A model generated the notes under the pieces. That model saw nothing but the letters and a program-made list of their open reading frames with translations, made no database searches and was not told the DNA's origin. The position numbers and the translations under genes were made by a program. From Streptococcus cristatus (GTDB lineage: Bacteria; Bacillota; Bacilli; Lactobacillales; Streptococcaceae), in contig NZ_KQ969062.1 in NCBI RefSeq assembly GCF_001578775.1, positions 1,525,594 to 1,589,593 on the forward strand: a stretch of 64,000 nt of DNA, given 5' to 3'. Of this stretch, positions 55,415-64,000 are shown in pieces. Position 1 is the stretch's first letter; every line of letters starts with the position of its first letter.

Positions 55415-56420
55415 CTTTCCCTCCTCCCGTATAGCTCGACACATACTCAGCTGGATCCAAGGCTTCAAAGCTCCGGATCAAGGATTTGATTTGCTGATCC
55501 GCCGCATATAGAAAAGTGTAGCGGTTCTTATCCAGCTCGACATAGTGATGAATCTCCAAGATCCTCTCCCTCATAGCTCGAGAAAAGATTTCGATCCCTT
55601 CAGGCGTCAAAAAGATACCGTCTTCCTTCTCAATGAAATGCTCCTCAAGAATTTCCTGACGATTGACCAGCCCCAGCACCGTATCGTCCACGATCACCGG
55701 CCGCCATTCCTCCATCAAATCACTCGCCAAGACAGCATGATGGTCGTGTGGCTGATGCATCACTCCAAAGCCTAAGCTCAGACCATTTTTGTGAATCAAG
55801 CCCATAAAGCAAGAATAAAGAATGGAGTAGCCAAAGTTTAGCAGGGTATTAAACTTGTCCAGAGCTGGCCTCCGACTTCGACCAGAAAAATGAAAACCAT
55901 CAATGACCAGTAAGTTCAAGAGGTAAAAGTAAGATTTAGCCAATCTCCCTTCGATTCCCATAATTTCCGCGATACTTCTAGCTTGCTCCAGATTTACCAG
56001 CGCATCTCCAAAGCGTTTGAAATCCTCCTGGTCCAGCAAGTCATTTTCATCAAAAGCCTGAAGCAGATTGAGCTGATTTCCGATTTTGGCCGTAGCGATT
56101 TTACGAGCAATGCCCAAGCAAAAGTCCGAGTCAAAAGAAGCCCGAGCCTGACTACGCTGCTTTTCAAAATTTTCCTTCCTAAAGGAATCAAGGGAAAATA
56201 GAAACTCGCCCTTGCTCGAGAAATAGAACACAAAAATGTCCCTATTAGCCAAGGCTTTCAGTAGCTGAGTAGACAGCTGAGCATTACCAAATACCAAGAT
56301 ATTATCAATCAGATTAAAAGAAATTTCCTTCAAAAGGATCTGCTCCTCGTTTCTCACAAGCACACGCTGCTCCCTCACCGACAAGCTACAAGAGGAATTT
56401 TGAATATATAAATCAGCCAT
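55401..56420 (-). CDS. cas1: CRISPR adaptation integrase Cas1
   Basis: A 339-residue integrase. The metal-binding residues are visible: Glu in AEIMGIEGRLAKSYF, His in GFGVMHQPHDHHAVL, and Asp/Glu in ASDLMEEWRPVIVDD. It inserts new spacers at the leader end of the array. First gene of the locus; ribosome binding site is AGGA. The order cas1-cas2-array-cas6-csm1-6 is that of the S. thermophilus type III-A locus. Confidence 0.95.
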   Translation of the reverse strand: MADLYIQNSSCSLSVREQRVLVRNEEQILLKEISFNLIDNILVFGNAQLSTQLLKALANRDIFVFYFSSKGEFLFSLDSFRKENFEKQRSQARASFDSDFCLGIARKIATAKIGNQLNLLQAFDENDLLDQEDFKRFGDALVNLEQARSIAEIMGIEGRLAKSYFYLLNLLVIDGFHFSGRSRRPALDKFNTLLNFGYSILYSCFMGLIHKNGLSLGFGVMHQPHDHHAVLASDLMEEWRPVIVDDTVLGLVNRQEILEEHFIEKEDGIFLTPEGIEIFSRAMRERILEIHHYVELDKNRYTFLYAADQQIKSLIRSFEALDPAEYVSSYTGGGKDGLL

Positions 56421-56477
56421 AAAAATCCTATTTTCATTTTCTAACCAAACTTTTCTAGCAAAAAAACATTTTTAGTT

Positions 56478-57209
56478 TTACTGCCTCAACTGCGCAAACA
56501 CCTCCCCAATCTTGCCTTCGATGACGAGGTTAGCTTGCTTATCCTGTGGAATACTAGTCTTGTTGATAACGACCAGATGCTTGCCCGCAAAGTACTGGAT
56601 GAGACTGGCTGCGGGATAGACCACCAAGGAAGTGCCCCCGATGATCAGCAGGTCGGCTTGATGAATGACTTGCGCAGCTTGCTGAAAAGTCTCCATATCC
56701 AAGGGCTCTTCATAGAGGGTCACTTCAGGCTTGATTATGCCACCGCAGTCAGGGCAGTAGGGCACCGTTCCAGACAGAGCTAAAAATGCCTCCAAATCAT
56801 AAAATCGCTGACAGTTTAGACAGAAATTTCTATCCGCACTGCCGTGCAATTTGAGGACATTTTTTGATCCAGCCATTTCGTGCAGGCTGTCAATATTTTG
56901 CGTCACTACAGCCTTGAGCTTGCCGATCTTCTCCAGATGAGCCAGATAGGCGTGAGCCGCATTGGGTTTGGCATCTGGATAGAGCAGGTATTTCTTGTAA
57001 AAGTCGAAAAACTCCTGCGGATAGCGCTCAAACATGGTATGCGAAACTAGCTGCTCTGCTGTAAAATGCCGACCCAGCTTGACACTATAAATTCCATCCG
57101 AACTACGAAAGTCAGGGATATTAGACTCGGTCGAGACACCCGCCCCACCGAAAAAAACGATATTCTGACTTTGGTCAATCATGTCTTGCAACTGCTGTGT
57201 TTTATCCAT
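56478..57209 (-). CDS. Sir2 NAD-dependent protein deacetylase
   Basis: A 243-residue class U/III-like sirtuin. NAD-binding FFGGAGVSTESNIPDFRS, catalytic TQNIDSLHEMAG and KLHGS, and a four-Cys zinc site (CLNC ... CPDC) are all present. It removes acyl groups from Lys using NAD+. It overlaps the 3' end of the HEPN-motif gene by 31 bases, so the two are co-expressed. It lies 57 bases before cas1. It looks like an ordinary deacetylase rather than a defence-type SIR2 NADase. Confidence 0.92.
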   Translation of the reverse strand: MDKTQQLQDMIDQSQNIVFFGGAGVSTESNIPDFRSSDGIYSVKLGRHFTAEQLVSHTMFERYPQEFFDFYKKYLLYPDAKPNAAHAYLAHLEKIGKLKAVVTQNIDSLHEMAGSKNVLKLHGSADRNFCLNCQRFYDLEAFLALSGTVPYCPDCGGIIKPEVTLYEEPLDMETFQQAAQVIHQADLLIIGGTSLVVYPAASLIQYFAGKHLVVINKTSIPQDKQANLVIEGKIGEVFAQLRQ

Positions 57210-57979
57210 TTTTCCTCTCCTGTCAATAAAGCTCTAACCAAGCGGTTTGCCTCATCAAAATAAAAATGTTCCCGATCGTAGACAATCCCTGTGAAGCGAG
57301 CCAAGTCCACCAAAATCTCCATAAAATGCTGGGAGGAAAAGCCTGTTGTCCGATATAATTCTGCCTCATCAAAGGGCTTAATCAGATGAGCCAGCGGATT
57401 TCGGACTGACTTCTCCAATTCCCGCAGCTGTCTGACCTCTTCCTTGACAGACTCCGGCAGATCCAAATGCAAAATCAACTCTGTCAGACTGGATGAATTG
57501 ACCGTGCTTTCTGCATGAAAGGCTTGTAAGACAGCATAATCCGACTCCCGCATCCGTTCAAACTTCCAACGGTCATAGCTGGCTTCACGAGAATTATGGA
57601 TAAAGTGCTCAATATCAGGAATTTCCAGCTTGATCAAGCGAATGAAAATCCGATAAATCGCCGGGCTAACCGCTCGAACGAAATCAATAATCTGCTCAAT
57701 GCGCAGCTTGGCTTCCAAATCATAGAGATAGTTAGCCAGCTGCTCATCAGCCAAATCGGTATGACAAAAAAGCTGAAAACCACTTTGCATCTGCAAGGCA
57801 GTCTTCAACTCTTTATCCATGGCTGGCAGAATATTGAGCTCTCTGCGCTCTGCCAGAATATGCAACAATTTTGTCAAAACTGGTGAGCCGCTCATCAACT
57901 GTTGCGCCAGCTTATAGGCATAAGCATAGTCATAACGGGAAATCGCAAAGAGAATTTCTTCTTTTAAATCTAGATTCAT
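57179..57979 (-). CDS. HEPN-motif protein of unknown function
   Basis: A 266-residue helical protein. It contains LEKSVRNPLAHLI, an R-x4-H motif (RNPLAH) of the same form as the RNQVAH of Csm6 in this window; in HEPN proteins it is the RNase active site. There is no CARF-like Rossmann loop that I can see. It starts two bases after the deoD stop, without its own ribosome binding site, so is translationally coupled, and overlaps sir2 by 31 bases. It may be an RNase of stress or defence type, or a conserved purine-operon passenger; no direct evidence decides. Confidence 0.72.
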   Translation of the reverse strand: MNLDLKEEILFAISRYDYAYAYKLAQQLMSGSPVLTKLLHILAERRELNILPAMDKELKTALQMQSGFQLFCHTDLADEQLANYLYDLEAKLRIEQIIDFVRAVSPAIYRIFIRLIKLEIPDIEHFIHNSREASYDRWKFERMRESDYAVLQAFHAESTVNSSSLTELILHLDLPESVKEEVRQLRELEKSVRNPLAHLIKPFDEAELYRTTGFSSQHFMEILVDLARFTGIVYDREHFYFDEANRLVRALLTGEEKWIKHSSCKT

Positions 57980-57981
57980 GC

Positions 57982-58689
57982 TTAATCAATCAGGGTTTCC
58001 AGACCAGCCTTCATCATATCGGTGAAGGTATTTTGGCGTTCCTCTGCTGTCGTATCTTCGTCAGGATTGACCAAGCTATCAGAAATGGTCATGATAGCCA
58101 GGGCATCTACTTGGTGCTGGGCAGCCAGATAGTAAAGTGCCGCAGCTTCCATCTCAACAGCTTTCACGCCCCATTTGCCCAGCTCGATATTTTTCTCAAA
58201 ATAGTTCGAATAGAAAACGTCTGATGACAAGACATTTCCGACATGGGTGGTCATACCGAGATCTTTGGCGATATGGTAGGCCTTGTCTAGCAAATCAAAG
58301 CTAGCGATTTGTGGAAAATCATACTGTGGCCAGTCATTGCGAATGATGTTTGAGTTGGTCGCAGCCGCTTGAGCTAGAACCAATTCACGGACATGAACAT
58401 CCTCGTTTAACGAACCCGCAGTTCCCACACGGATCAATTTCTTCACACCGTAGTCAACAATCAACTCACGTGCATAAATCGAAATAGATGGCATTCCCAT
58501 CCCAGTTCCCATGACAGAAACCCGCTGACCCTTGTAAGTACCAGTGTAACCAAACATGTTCCGCACTTCGTTAAAGCAAACAGCATCTTCAAGGAAATTC
58601 TCCGCAATAAACTTGGCACGAAGAGGATCCCCTGGAAGAAGAATTTTATCAGCAATTTCACCCTGCTTAGCAGCAATATGGATAGACAT
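57982..58689 (-). CDS. deoD: purine-nucleoside phosphorylase (DeoD type)
   Basis: A 235-residue hexameric phosphorylase splitting purine (deoxy)nucleosides with phosphate. Family motifs: [47 protein letters not shown] and [21 protein letters not shown] is the family start, so 58689 is chosen over the longer frame from 58758. There is no good Shine-Dalgarno there; TTGCTT with TAGTAT 17 bases further and eight bases before the ATG might make a leaderless transcript. Confidence 0.93.
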   Translation of the reverse strand: MSIHIAAKQGEIADKILLPGDPLRAKFIAENFLEDAVCFNEVRNMFGYTGTYKGQRVSVMGTGMGMPSISIYARELIVDYGVKKLIRVGTAGSLNEDVHVRELVLAQAAATNSNIIRNDWPQYDFPQIASFDLLDKAYHIAKDLGMTTHVGNVLSSDVFYSNYFEKNIELGKWGVKAVEMEAAALYYLAAQHQVDALAIMTISDSLVNPDEDTTAEERQNTFTDMMKAGLETLID

Positions 58690-58913
58690 AATATAAGATA
58701 CTAAGGGCTTAAAAGAGGCAAAGCAAAAATAGGAAATTGAACGAAGATGCGACTGCATCTAGGTAGATTTATCTTTTTTGCACCGCCTCTAGCCCGAGTT
58801 CAATTTAAACTCGGACGCCCATCCTTTCTGTGTTTATTTGAAAGATAGTTTTCCGCTCGTGTTCACATCTGAACACCTCGCTCTACCTTTCCTTTGTTTA
58901 ATATTTTATTTTC
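58690..58913. other. punA-deoD intergenic region with three hairpins
   Basis: AGATGC-gact-GCATCT (58745-58760), CCGAGTT/AACTCGG (58794-58814) and GTGTTCA-catc-TGAACAC (58859-58876) lie within 132 bases inside the operon. They may set the expression ratio of punA and deoD by termination or RNA processing; none has a good T run. Confidence 0.5.
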
Positions 58914-59726
58914 TTACAATTCAGCAAGAATGGCTTTAAGTAGTCGTTTGAAATCACCTTTGACACGCTCTGTTACTTCAACCACTTCCTCATGGTTGAG
59001 TTCTTCTTGGAAACCGGCAGCATGATTGGTAATGCATGAAATTCCGAGAACTTTCAAGCCTGAATGGGCAGCCACGATCACTTCGGGAACAGTAGACATG
59101 CCAACTGCGTCTGCTCCGAGCGTCTTATAAGCACGGATTTCTGCTGGCGTTTCGTAAGTTGGACCGGTAACACCAATATAGACACCGTCATCCAGCTTAA
59201 TGCCAAGCTTATCAGCGACTTGATGAGCAGTTGCACGATATTCTGGGGTGTAAGATTTAGACATATCAGGGAAACGTGGACCAAATTCATCCAAGTTTTC
59301 ACCAATCAAAGGATTTTGACCAGTCATATTGATATGGTCAGTGATGGCCATCAGTGTACCAGGACCATAACCGATACCACCGGCAGCATTGGTAACAATA
59401 ACACCTGTCGCACCAAGAGCTTTCATCACACGCACTGGGAAAGTAACGATTTCTAAAGGATTTCCTTCATAGAAATGGAAACGGCCTTGCAGCGCCAAGA
59501 CTTTACGTCCTGCCAAGTCTCCATAGACTAATTTTCCAGCGTGGCCAACGACAGTTGAGCGACCCCAGTTTGGAATATCCGCATAGTCAAGACTAACGGC
59601 ATTTTCGATTTCAGAAGCCAATTCTCCCAAACCAGAGCCCAAAATCAGCCCAAAATCAGGTTCTGCCATGCCTTTTTCTTTCAGAAAGGCTGCCGTTGCT
59701 TTGATTTTCTCAGATAATGTTGTCAT
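58914..59726 (-). CDS. punA: purine-nucleoside phosphorylase I (trimeric type)
   Basis: A 270-residue trimeric PNP: GLILGSGLGEL, VVGHAGKLV, GRFHFYEG, VTNAAGGIG and MSTVPEVIVAAHSG are visible. It salvages inosine and guanosine. Third gene of the rpiA-deoB-punA-deoD nucleoside catabolism operon, 26 bases after deoB. Confidence 0.95.
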   Translation of the reverse strand: MTTLSEKIKATAAFLKEKGMAEPDFGLILGSGLGELASEIENAVSLDYADIPNWGRSTVVGHAGKLVYGDLAGRKVLALQGRFHFYEGNPLEIVTFPVRVMKALGATGVIVTNAAGGIGYGPGTLMAITDHINMTGQNPLIGENLDEFGPRFPDMSKSYTPEYRATAHQVADKLGIKLDDGVYIGVTGPTYETPAEIRAYKTLGADAVGMSTVPEVIVAAHSGLKVLGISCITNHAAGFQEELNHEEVVEVTERVKGDFKRLLKAILAEL

Positions 59727-59752
59727 AAAATATTTTCCTCACTCTCTTATGC

Positions 59753-60964
59753 TTATACCAATTTGTCCAAGAAGCTTTCACCGATCATAGCCTTGTCCAC
59801 ACCGAAGTTGTCAGCGATGGTTGCTGAAATGTCCGCAAAATGTCCGACAGGCAAGTGACCGTTCCCCTTGAGGGATTTACCAAAGACCAAGAGAGGAATG
59901 TACTCACGAGTGTGGTCTGTTCCAGCATAGGTCGGATCATTTCCATGGTCAGCAGTAATCATGAGCAAGTCGTCCTCCCGCATGTTCTCAATGATTTCTG
60001 GCAAGCGAGCGTCAAATTCCTGCAGACAATCACGATAGCCATGCGGATCACGACGGTGACCATAAAGAGCATCGAAGTCTACCAAGTTGGTAAATGAGAA
60101 GCCATACTTGAAGTCCTCAGACTGGATAGCCTTAACCAAATTGTCTACACCATGATTATTGGACTGGTTGTGGCCCATGTCGTGGTTGATACCAGCACCG
60201 TTGAAGATATCGTTAATCTTACCAACAGAATAAGTATCAATACCCGCTTCATTGAGTTTGTCCAAAACAGTTGGCTCAAATGGAGAGACTGCATAGTCAT
60301 GACGATTGGCTGTACGAGTGAAGTTGCCTGGCTCCCCCACATAAGGGCGAGCGATGATACGGCCTAGAAGTGCAGGGCGTTCCAAGGTGATAGAGCGAGC
60401 GTATTCGCAGATACGATAGAGCTCATCTAAAGGAATAATCTCCTCATGAGCTGCGATTTGAAGCACTGGATCTGCAGAAGTATAGATAATCAATTCGCCA
60501 GTTTCCATCTGACGAGGCCCGAAGTCGTCAATAACTGCCGTGCCAGAATAAGGTTTGTTCGCCTCACGAATAACTTTACGTCCAGAAAATTCTTCAATTT
60601 TAGTCAAGATTTCCTCTGGGAAGCCGTTCCAGAAAGTATCAAAAGGCTCAGTAATGTTCAGACCCATGATTTCCCAGTGGCCTGTCATGGTATCTTTACC
60701 TAAAGAAACTTCTTCTAATTTAGTATAGTAACCACTTGGATTTTCCTCAGCTGGTACAGTTTTCAGCGCTTGCTCACGCTCGATATTGCCCAAGCCTAGC
60801 TTAGCCATATTTGGCACATCTAGACCGACTGCTTTAGAAATATGTCCCAGCGTATCGGAAGCTCCATCTGGCACCCCTGCATTAACAAAATTGTTAGCAT
60901 CTGGTGCTGCCCCAATGCCGACTGAGTCCATAACGACTAAGTGAATACGATTAAATTTTGACAT
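59753..60964 (-). CDS. deoB: phosphopentomutase
   Basis: A 403-residue alkaline-phosphatase-superfamily mutase converting (deoxy)ribose 1-phosphate to 5-phosphate. [23 protein letters not shown] (catalytic Thr) and [19 protein letters not shown] (metal ligands) are present. It starts 13 bases after rpiA and links the phosphorylase products to central metabolism. Confidence 0.97.
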   Translation of the reverse strand: MSKFNRIHLVVMDSVGIGAAPDANNFVNAGVPDGASDTLGHISKAVGLDVPNMAKLGLGNIEREQALKTVPAEENPSGYYTKLEEVSLGKDTMTGHWEIMGLNITEPFDTFWNGFPEEILTKIEEFSGRKVIREANKPYSGTAVIDDFGPRQMETGELIIYTSADPVLQIAAHEEIIPLDELYRICEYARSITLERPALLGRIIARPYVGEPGNFTRTANRHDYAVSPFEPTVLDKLNEAGIDTYSVGKINDIFNGAGINHDMGHNQSNNHGVDNLVKAIQSEDFKYGFSFTNLVDFDALYGHRRDPHGYRDCLQEFDARLPEIIENMREDDLLMITADHGNDPTYAGTDHTREYIPLLVFGKSLKGNGHLPVGHFADISATIADNFGVDKAMIGESFLDKLV

Positions 60965-60977
60965 GAAAACCTCTTTT

Positions 60978-61655
60978 CTAGTTATTTGCTTCTAAAATGT
61001 TTACGCCACCTTGACCAGCGACGATCACCTTGTTGACCATTTGGGTGAAAAGGCCGTGCTCAACAACGCCCACGATATGATCTAATTCTCGGCCAAATTC
61101 GACTGGATTTTCGATTACACCTAAATCTAGATCAATAATGAAGTTCTGCATATCCGTGATAAAACGTTGGCCATTTTTTTCACGGAAACTTGGCTTGTAG
61201 CCTGCCTTAGCAAAGCGACGGAAAACTTGCTCCGCACCATACTGCACTACTTCGACTGGCAACTTAAAAGCACCTAGCTTTTGAACCAATTTGCTTTCAT
61301 CAACCACCCAGATGTAGTCCTTGGTAGGTGTCGCGACAACTTTCTCCATCAGCAGGGCTCCGCCTCCGCCTTTGATGCCGTTGAACTGAGGATCCACTTC
61401 ATCAGCTCCATCAACGGTCACATCGACCTGATCCACTTCATCGATGGATTTCAGCGGAATGCCCAAGCCTTCTGCTTGCTTGCTAGTAACGCTAGAGGTG
61501 GTGACTGCAGTAATCTGCAAGCCTTCCTCTTTGATACGTCGACCAATTTCCTCGACAAAATAGTAAGCAGTCGAACCTGTTCCCAGACCGACCACCATCC
61601 CGTCTTCGACAAATTCAGCAGCCTTGATGCCTGCTAGTTTCTTTAGAGTTTCCAT
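60978..61655 (-). CDS. rpiA: ribose-5-phosphate isomerase A
   Basis: A 225-residue isomerase between ribose 5-phosphate and ribulose 5-phosphate. Motifs [35 protein letters not shown] and [11 protein letters not shown] are visible, with the catalytic Glu/Lys in these regions. First gene of the nucleoside operon; GAGGAGG ribosome binding site and a TATACT -10 upstream. Confidence 0.97.
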   Translation of the reverse strand: METLKKLAGIKAAEFVEDGMVVGLGTGSTAYYFVEEIGRRIKEEGLQITAVTTSSVTSKQAEGLGIPLKSIDEVDQVDVTVDGADEVDPQFNGIKGGGGALLMEKVVATPTKDYIWVVDESKLVQKLGAFKLPVEVVQYGAEQVFRRFAKAGYKPSFREKNGQRFITDMQNFIIDLDLGVIENPVEFGRELDHIVGVVEHGLFTQMVNKVIVAGQGGVNILEANN

Positions 61656-61681
61656 AGCACCTCCTCAAATCAACTATGTTT

Positions 61682-61687
61682 AGTATA
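61682..61687 (-). promoter_or_regulatory. rpiA-deoB-punA-deoD operon promoter (-10)
   Basis: Minus strand TATACT preceded by TGA (extended -10), 26 bases before the rpiA start. The -35 (TTTCAA region) is weak. Confidence 0.55.
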
Positions 61688-61781
61688 TCACAATTCTTTG
61701 AAATTTGAAAGTGTTTTCAGCTTTTTAAACGGTTCTTCACGATTTAACAGTGCTTCATTTTACGAAAATCTCCTCAAAATC

Positions 61782-61810
61782 TTGCTCCTAGTTCTATTTT
61801 ACGCTACAAT
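61782..61810 (+). promoter_or_regulatory. promoter of the 61885 gene
   Basis: -35 TTGCTC (61782-61787), 17-base spacer, -10 TACAAT (61805-61810), on the plus strand divergent from rpiA. Confidence 0.6.
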
Positions 61811-61884
61811 GAAGATAGGCAAATTACTAAAAGAAATACATATTTCAAGTAGTAAGCTACAGAAAATCTGAGGAGGCTGTTATA

Positions 61885-62499
61885 ATGCAACAAGAAAATA
61901 AAGTTTTAGGTATTTTAGCTATTGTCTTTGGAGCAATCGCTTTACTTGGCTCCTGGATACCAATCATCAATTATCTATCTTTTTTTATCGGTACTATTGC
62001 TCTTATCCTTGCTATTATCGGTCTCATTATTAACCAAAAGAAACAGAAAACTTTGGCTATAATTGGCTCTGTCATTTCCTTTTTCTCCTTAATCATCGCA
62101 CTTGTCACTCTATCATTCTATTCCCGTATGTTCAATGAAATGGGAAAAAGGTTTGATACTCTTTCGAGTTCTTATCGTTCCTATATTGATTCGTCAGAAA
62201 GAGAAGAAGAAAAGGAAAAAGAAGAAAATACGAAGTCTACATGGACAAAAGCAGAATTTGATGCACTCAAAGAGGGCGATATTTTGAAAAGAGGTGCAGG
62301 CGGAACAAAATACGACGACGTCATTCGCGACCACGGCACACCAACTGACGAAACTACTTCTACTGTCAGCGGCTCTGAATTAAAAACCATCACCTACTTA
62401 CCAGTAGGAAGCAAATATCAAGCCGTTATCCTAACTTTTTCAAAAAACGAAGACGGTTCTTTCCTACTGACTAGCAAGATAGGAACAGGTTTAGAGTAA
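61885..62499 (+). CDS. membrane protein with a single WT-motif domain
   Basis: A 204-residue protein. The N-terminal half has three hydrophobic stretches (ILAIVFGAIALLGSWIPIIN, FFIGTIALILAIIGLII, LAIIGSVISFFSLIIALVT), followed by an acidic linker and one C-terminal domain, KSTWTKAEFDAL through KYDDVIRDHGTP to AVILTFSKNEDGSF. That domain is like the duplicated domains of the three genes at 42489-45294, though the membrane part is different (a DUF4190-like four-helix type). Ribosome binding site GAGGAGG. Function unknown. Confidence 0.72.
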   Translation: MQQENKVLGILAIVFGAIALLGSWIPIINYLSFFIGTIALILAIIGLIINQKKQKTLAIIGSVISFFSLIIALVTLSFYSRMFNEMGKRFDTLSSSYRSYIDSSEREEEKEKEENTKSTWTKAEFDALKEGDILKRGAGGTKYDDVIRDHGTPTDETTSTVSGSELKTITYLPVGSKYQAVILTFSKNEDGSFLLTSKIGTGLE

Positions 62500-62718
62500 A
62501 ATAAATATCCTACCCGACAGCTGTTTATCTTCTACCAATATTTGAAAGAACTCTAGCCGTCAGTCGCATTTTACTAAGACACAAAGATTTAACTATCACT
62601 TTCCTATTATACCTATTAATTAATGCAAAACAAGGACAAAATGATGCACAAATCTCAAAAACTTTTTGGATGAATTTGGGACAGATGTTTGCAAAATAGA
62701 TTTTCAGAAAGGATATAC

Positions 62719-64000
62719 ATGATAACACGAGAATTTGATACCATCGCTGCGATTTCGACCCCTCTTGGCGAAGGAGCCATCGGTATCGTCAGACTAAGCG
62801 GGACGGACAGCTTTGCTATTGCCCAAAAAATCTTTAAAGGCAAGGATCTAAGCAAAGTGGCCAGCCACACACTTAACTACGGCCATATCGTTGACCCTCA
62901 AAATCAGGAGATTCTGGATGAGGTCATGGTCGGGGCCATGCGTTCTCCCAAGACTTTCACCCGTGAAGATATCATCGAGATCAACACCCACGGCGGAATT
63001 GCGGTCACCAATGAAATCCTGCAGCTGGCTATCCGCGAGGGGGCTAGACTGGCAGAGCCTGGCGAGTTTACCAAGCGGGCCTTTCTCAATGGGCGCGTGG
63101 ATTTGACTCAGGCTGAGGCTGTCATGGATATCATCCGGGCCAAGACAGATAAAGCTATGAACAATGCTGTCAAGCAGCTGGACGGCTCTCTTTCTGACCT
63201 TATCAACAGCACCCGTCAGGAAATCCTCAATACACTGGCTCAGGTCGAGGTCAACATCGACTATCCTGAGTACGACGATGTTGAGGAAGCAACTACGGAA
63301 ATCATTCGTGAAAAAACACTTGAATTTGAGCAACTTCTGACCCATCTTCTCAAAACTGCTCGACGCGGCAAGATTCTGCGAGAAGGTATTTCTACCGCTA
63401 TCATCGGTCGACCTAATGTTGGCAAATCCAGCCTGCTTAACAACCTTCTGCGCGAGGACAAGGCTATTGTGACCGATATCGAGGGAACCACTCGTGATGT
63501 GATCGAGGAGTATGTCAATATTAACGGCGTACCACTCAAGCTCATCGATACCGCAGGGATTCGGGAAACGGATGATCTTGTGGAGCAGATTGGCGTTGAG
63601 CGCTCTAAAAAAGCCTTACAGGAAGCTGATTTGGTTCTCTTGGTTCTCAATGCCAGCGAGCAACTAACTGACCAAGACAAACAATTACTTGAAATCAGCC
63701 AAGACAGCAATCGCATCGTCCTACTTAACAAAACTGACCTTGAAGAGAAGATTGAACTAGACCAGCTGCCGACTGATGCAATCAATATTTCCGTCCTCCA
63801 CAACCAAAATATTGATAAAATCGAGGATCGCATCAATCAGCTCTTCTTTGAGAATGCTGGAATTGTCGAGCAAGACGCCACCTATCTGTCCAATGCCCGT
63901 CATATCTCTCTCATCGAAAAGGCTGTCGAAAGCCTGCAAGCCGTCAATCAGGGACTGGAACTAGGCATGCCTGTAGATCTCCTCCAAGTCGATCTGACCC
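62719..64000 (+). CDS. mnmE: tRNA modification GTPase MnmE, C-terminus cut by window
   Basis: The first 427 codons of MnmE (TrmE). N-terminal tetrahydrofolate-binding domain ([20 protein letters not shown]), helical domain ([20 protein letters not shown]), then the inserted G domain with [11 protein letters not shown], the switch-region sequence EGTTRDV, DTAG and NKTD. With MnmG it modifies the wobble uridine of tRNAs. Full length is about 457, so some 30 residues including the C-terminal Cys motif are outside. ATG at 62719 follows AGAAAGG. Confidence 0.97.
   Translation, partial: MITREFDTIAAISTPLGEGAIGIVRLSGTDSFAIAQKIFKGKDLSKVASHTLNYGHIVDPQNQEILDEVMVGAMRSPKTFTREDIIEINTHGGIAVTNEILQLAIREGARLAEPGEFTKRAFLNGRVDLTQAEAVMDIIRAKTDKAMNNAVKQLDGSLSDLINSTRQEILNTLAQVEVNIDYPEYDDVEEATTEIIREKTLEFEQLLTHLLKTARRGKILREGISTAIIGRPNVGKSSLLNNLLREDKAIVTDIEGTTRDVIEEYVNINGVPLKLIDTAGIRETDDLVEQIGVERSKKALQEADLVLLVLNASEQLTDQDKQLLEISQDSNRIVLLNKTDLEEKIELDQLPTDAINISVLHNQNIDKIEDRINQLFFENAGIVEQDATYLSNARHISLIEKAVESLQAVNQGLELGMPVDLLQVDLT

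Noticed and set aside
56478..57209. Sir2 as an antiphage NADase (ThsA/DSR type)
   Set aside because: Length, zinc-binding Cys residues and the catalytic His fit a normal deacetylase, and there is no additional effector domain.
62848..63345. 165-codon minus ORF
   Set aside because: Antisense to mnmE with no recognisable content.

Overview
The window is a contiguous piece of a Streptococcus chromosome, most likely from the sanguinis/gordonii (oral, mitis-sanguinis) branch. The evidence is the moderate G+C, the murMN pair, the rpiA-deoB-punA-deoD operon, ung-mutX-pyrC, parE/plsY divergence, a sortase-anchored 5'-nucleotidase, DUF1310 lipoproteins and a Streptococcus thermophilus-like type III-A CRISPR locus. 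The species is an inference; the genus is well supported by many genes. Most genes are on the minus strand.

Layout. 1-2.3 kb: 3' part missing of a Mn/Ca P-type ATPase gene behind a yybP-ykoY manganese riboswitch. 2.3-7.4 kb: DUF1934 protein, HD phosphohydrolase, HAD phosphatase and the branched-peptidoglycan transferases MurM/MurN. 7.5-11 kb: a large secreted GH25-Bsp repeat-CHAP lysin. 11-21 kb: tpiA (with DnaA-box-like sequences upstream), HAD hydrolase, thioesterase, MFS transporter with an Rgg regulator, an ABC-F ATPase, a YtrA-type GntR/ABC transporter operon with a perfect operator palindrome, and a small membrane metalloprotease pair. 21-32 kb: rpsA, tRNA-Gln, tRNA-Tyr, ilvE, parC, a frameshifted fic gene, two DUF1310 lipoproteins, parE and plsY. 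32-42 kb: surface 5'-nucleotidase, pyrC, mutX, ung, a polytopic membrane protein, and pyrFE and pyrK-pyrD operons, each behind a PyrR attenuator. 42-46 kb: three paralogous membrane-anchored proteins with duplicated WT-motif domains, then the LysR regulator CpsY. 46.4-56.4 kb: the type III-A CRISPR-Cas locus (cas1-cas2-array-cas6-csm1 to csm6, all minus strand). 56.5-61.7 kb: rpiA-deoB-punA-deoD operon ending in a HEPN-motif protein and a Sir2 deacetylase. 61.9-64 kb: a fourth relative of the WT-motif family and mnmE (cut by the window end).

The most interesting part is the CRISPR locus. The cyclase palm (GGDD) of Cas10 and the HEPN motif of Csm6 are intact. However, the Cas10 HD nuclease site reads HN instead of HD and seems to lack other metal ligands, and Csm3 has Asn-Asn where the target-RNA-cleaving Asp (D33 in the S. 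thermophilus protein) should be. csm5 is broken by a one-base frameshift in an A tract. Taken at face value this is a type III-A effector that has lost both direct nucleases but kept cyclic oligoadenylate signalling to Csm6, a possible signal-only system. A protein with the same R-x4-H HEPN motif as Csm6 and an overlapping Sir2 gene lie just upstream.

A second recurring signal is a set of five unrelated genes (HD protein, ABC-F, plsY, a membrane protein, cpsY) in which a -10 hexamer sits exactly six bases before the ATG with no ribosome binding site, which predicts leaderless mRNAs.
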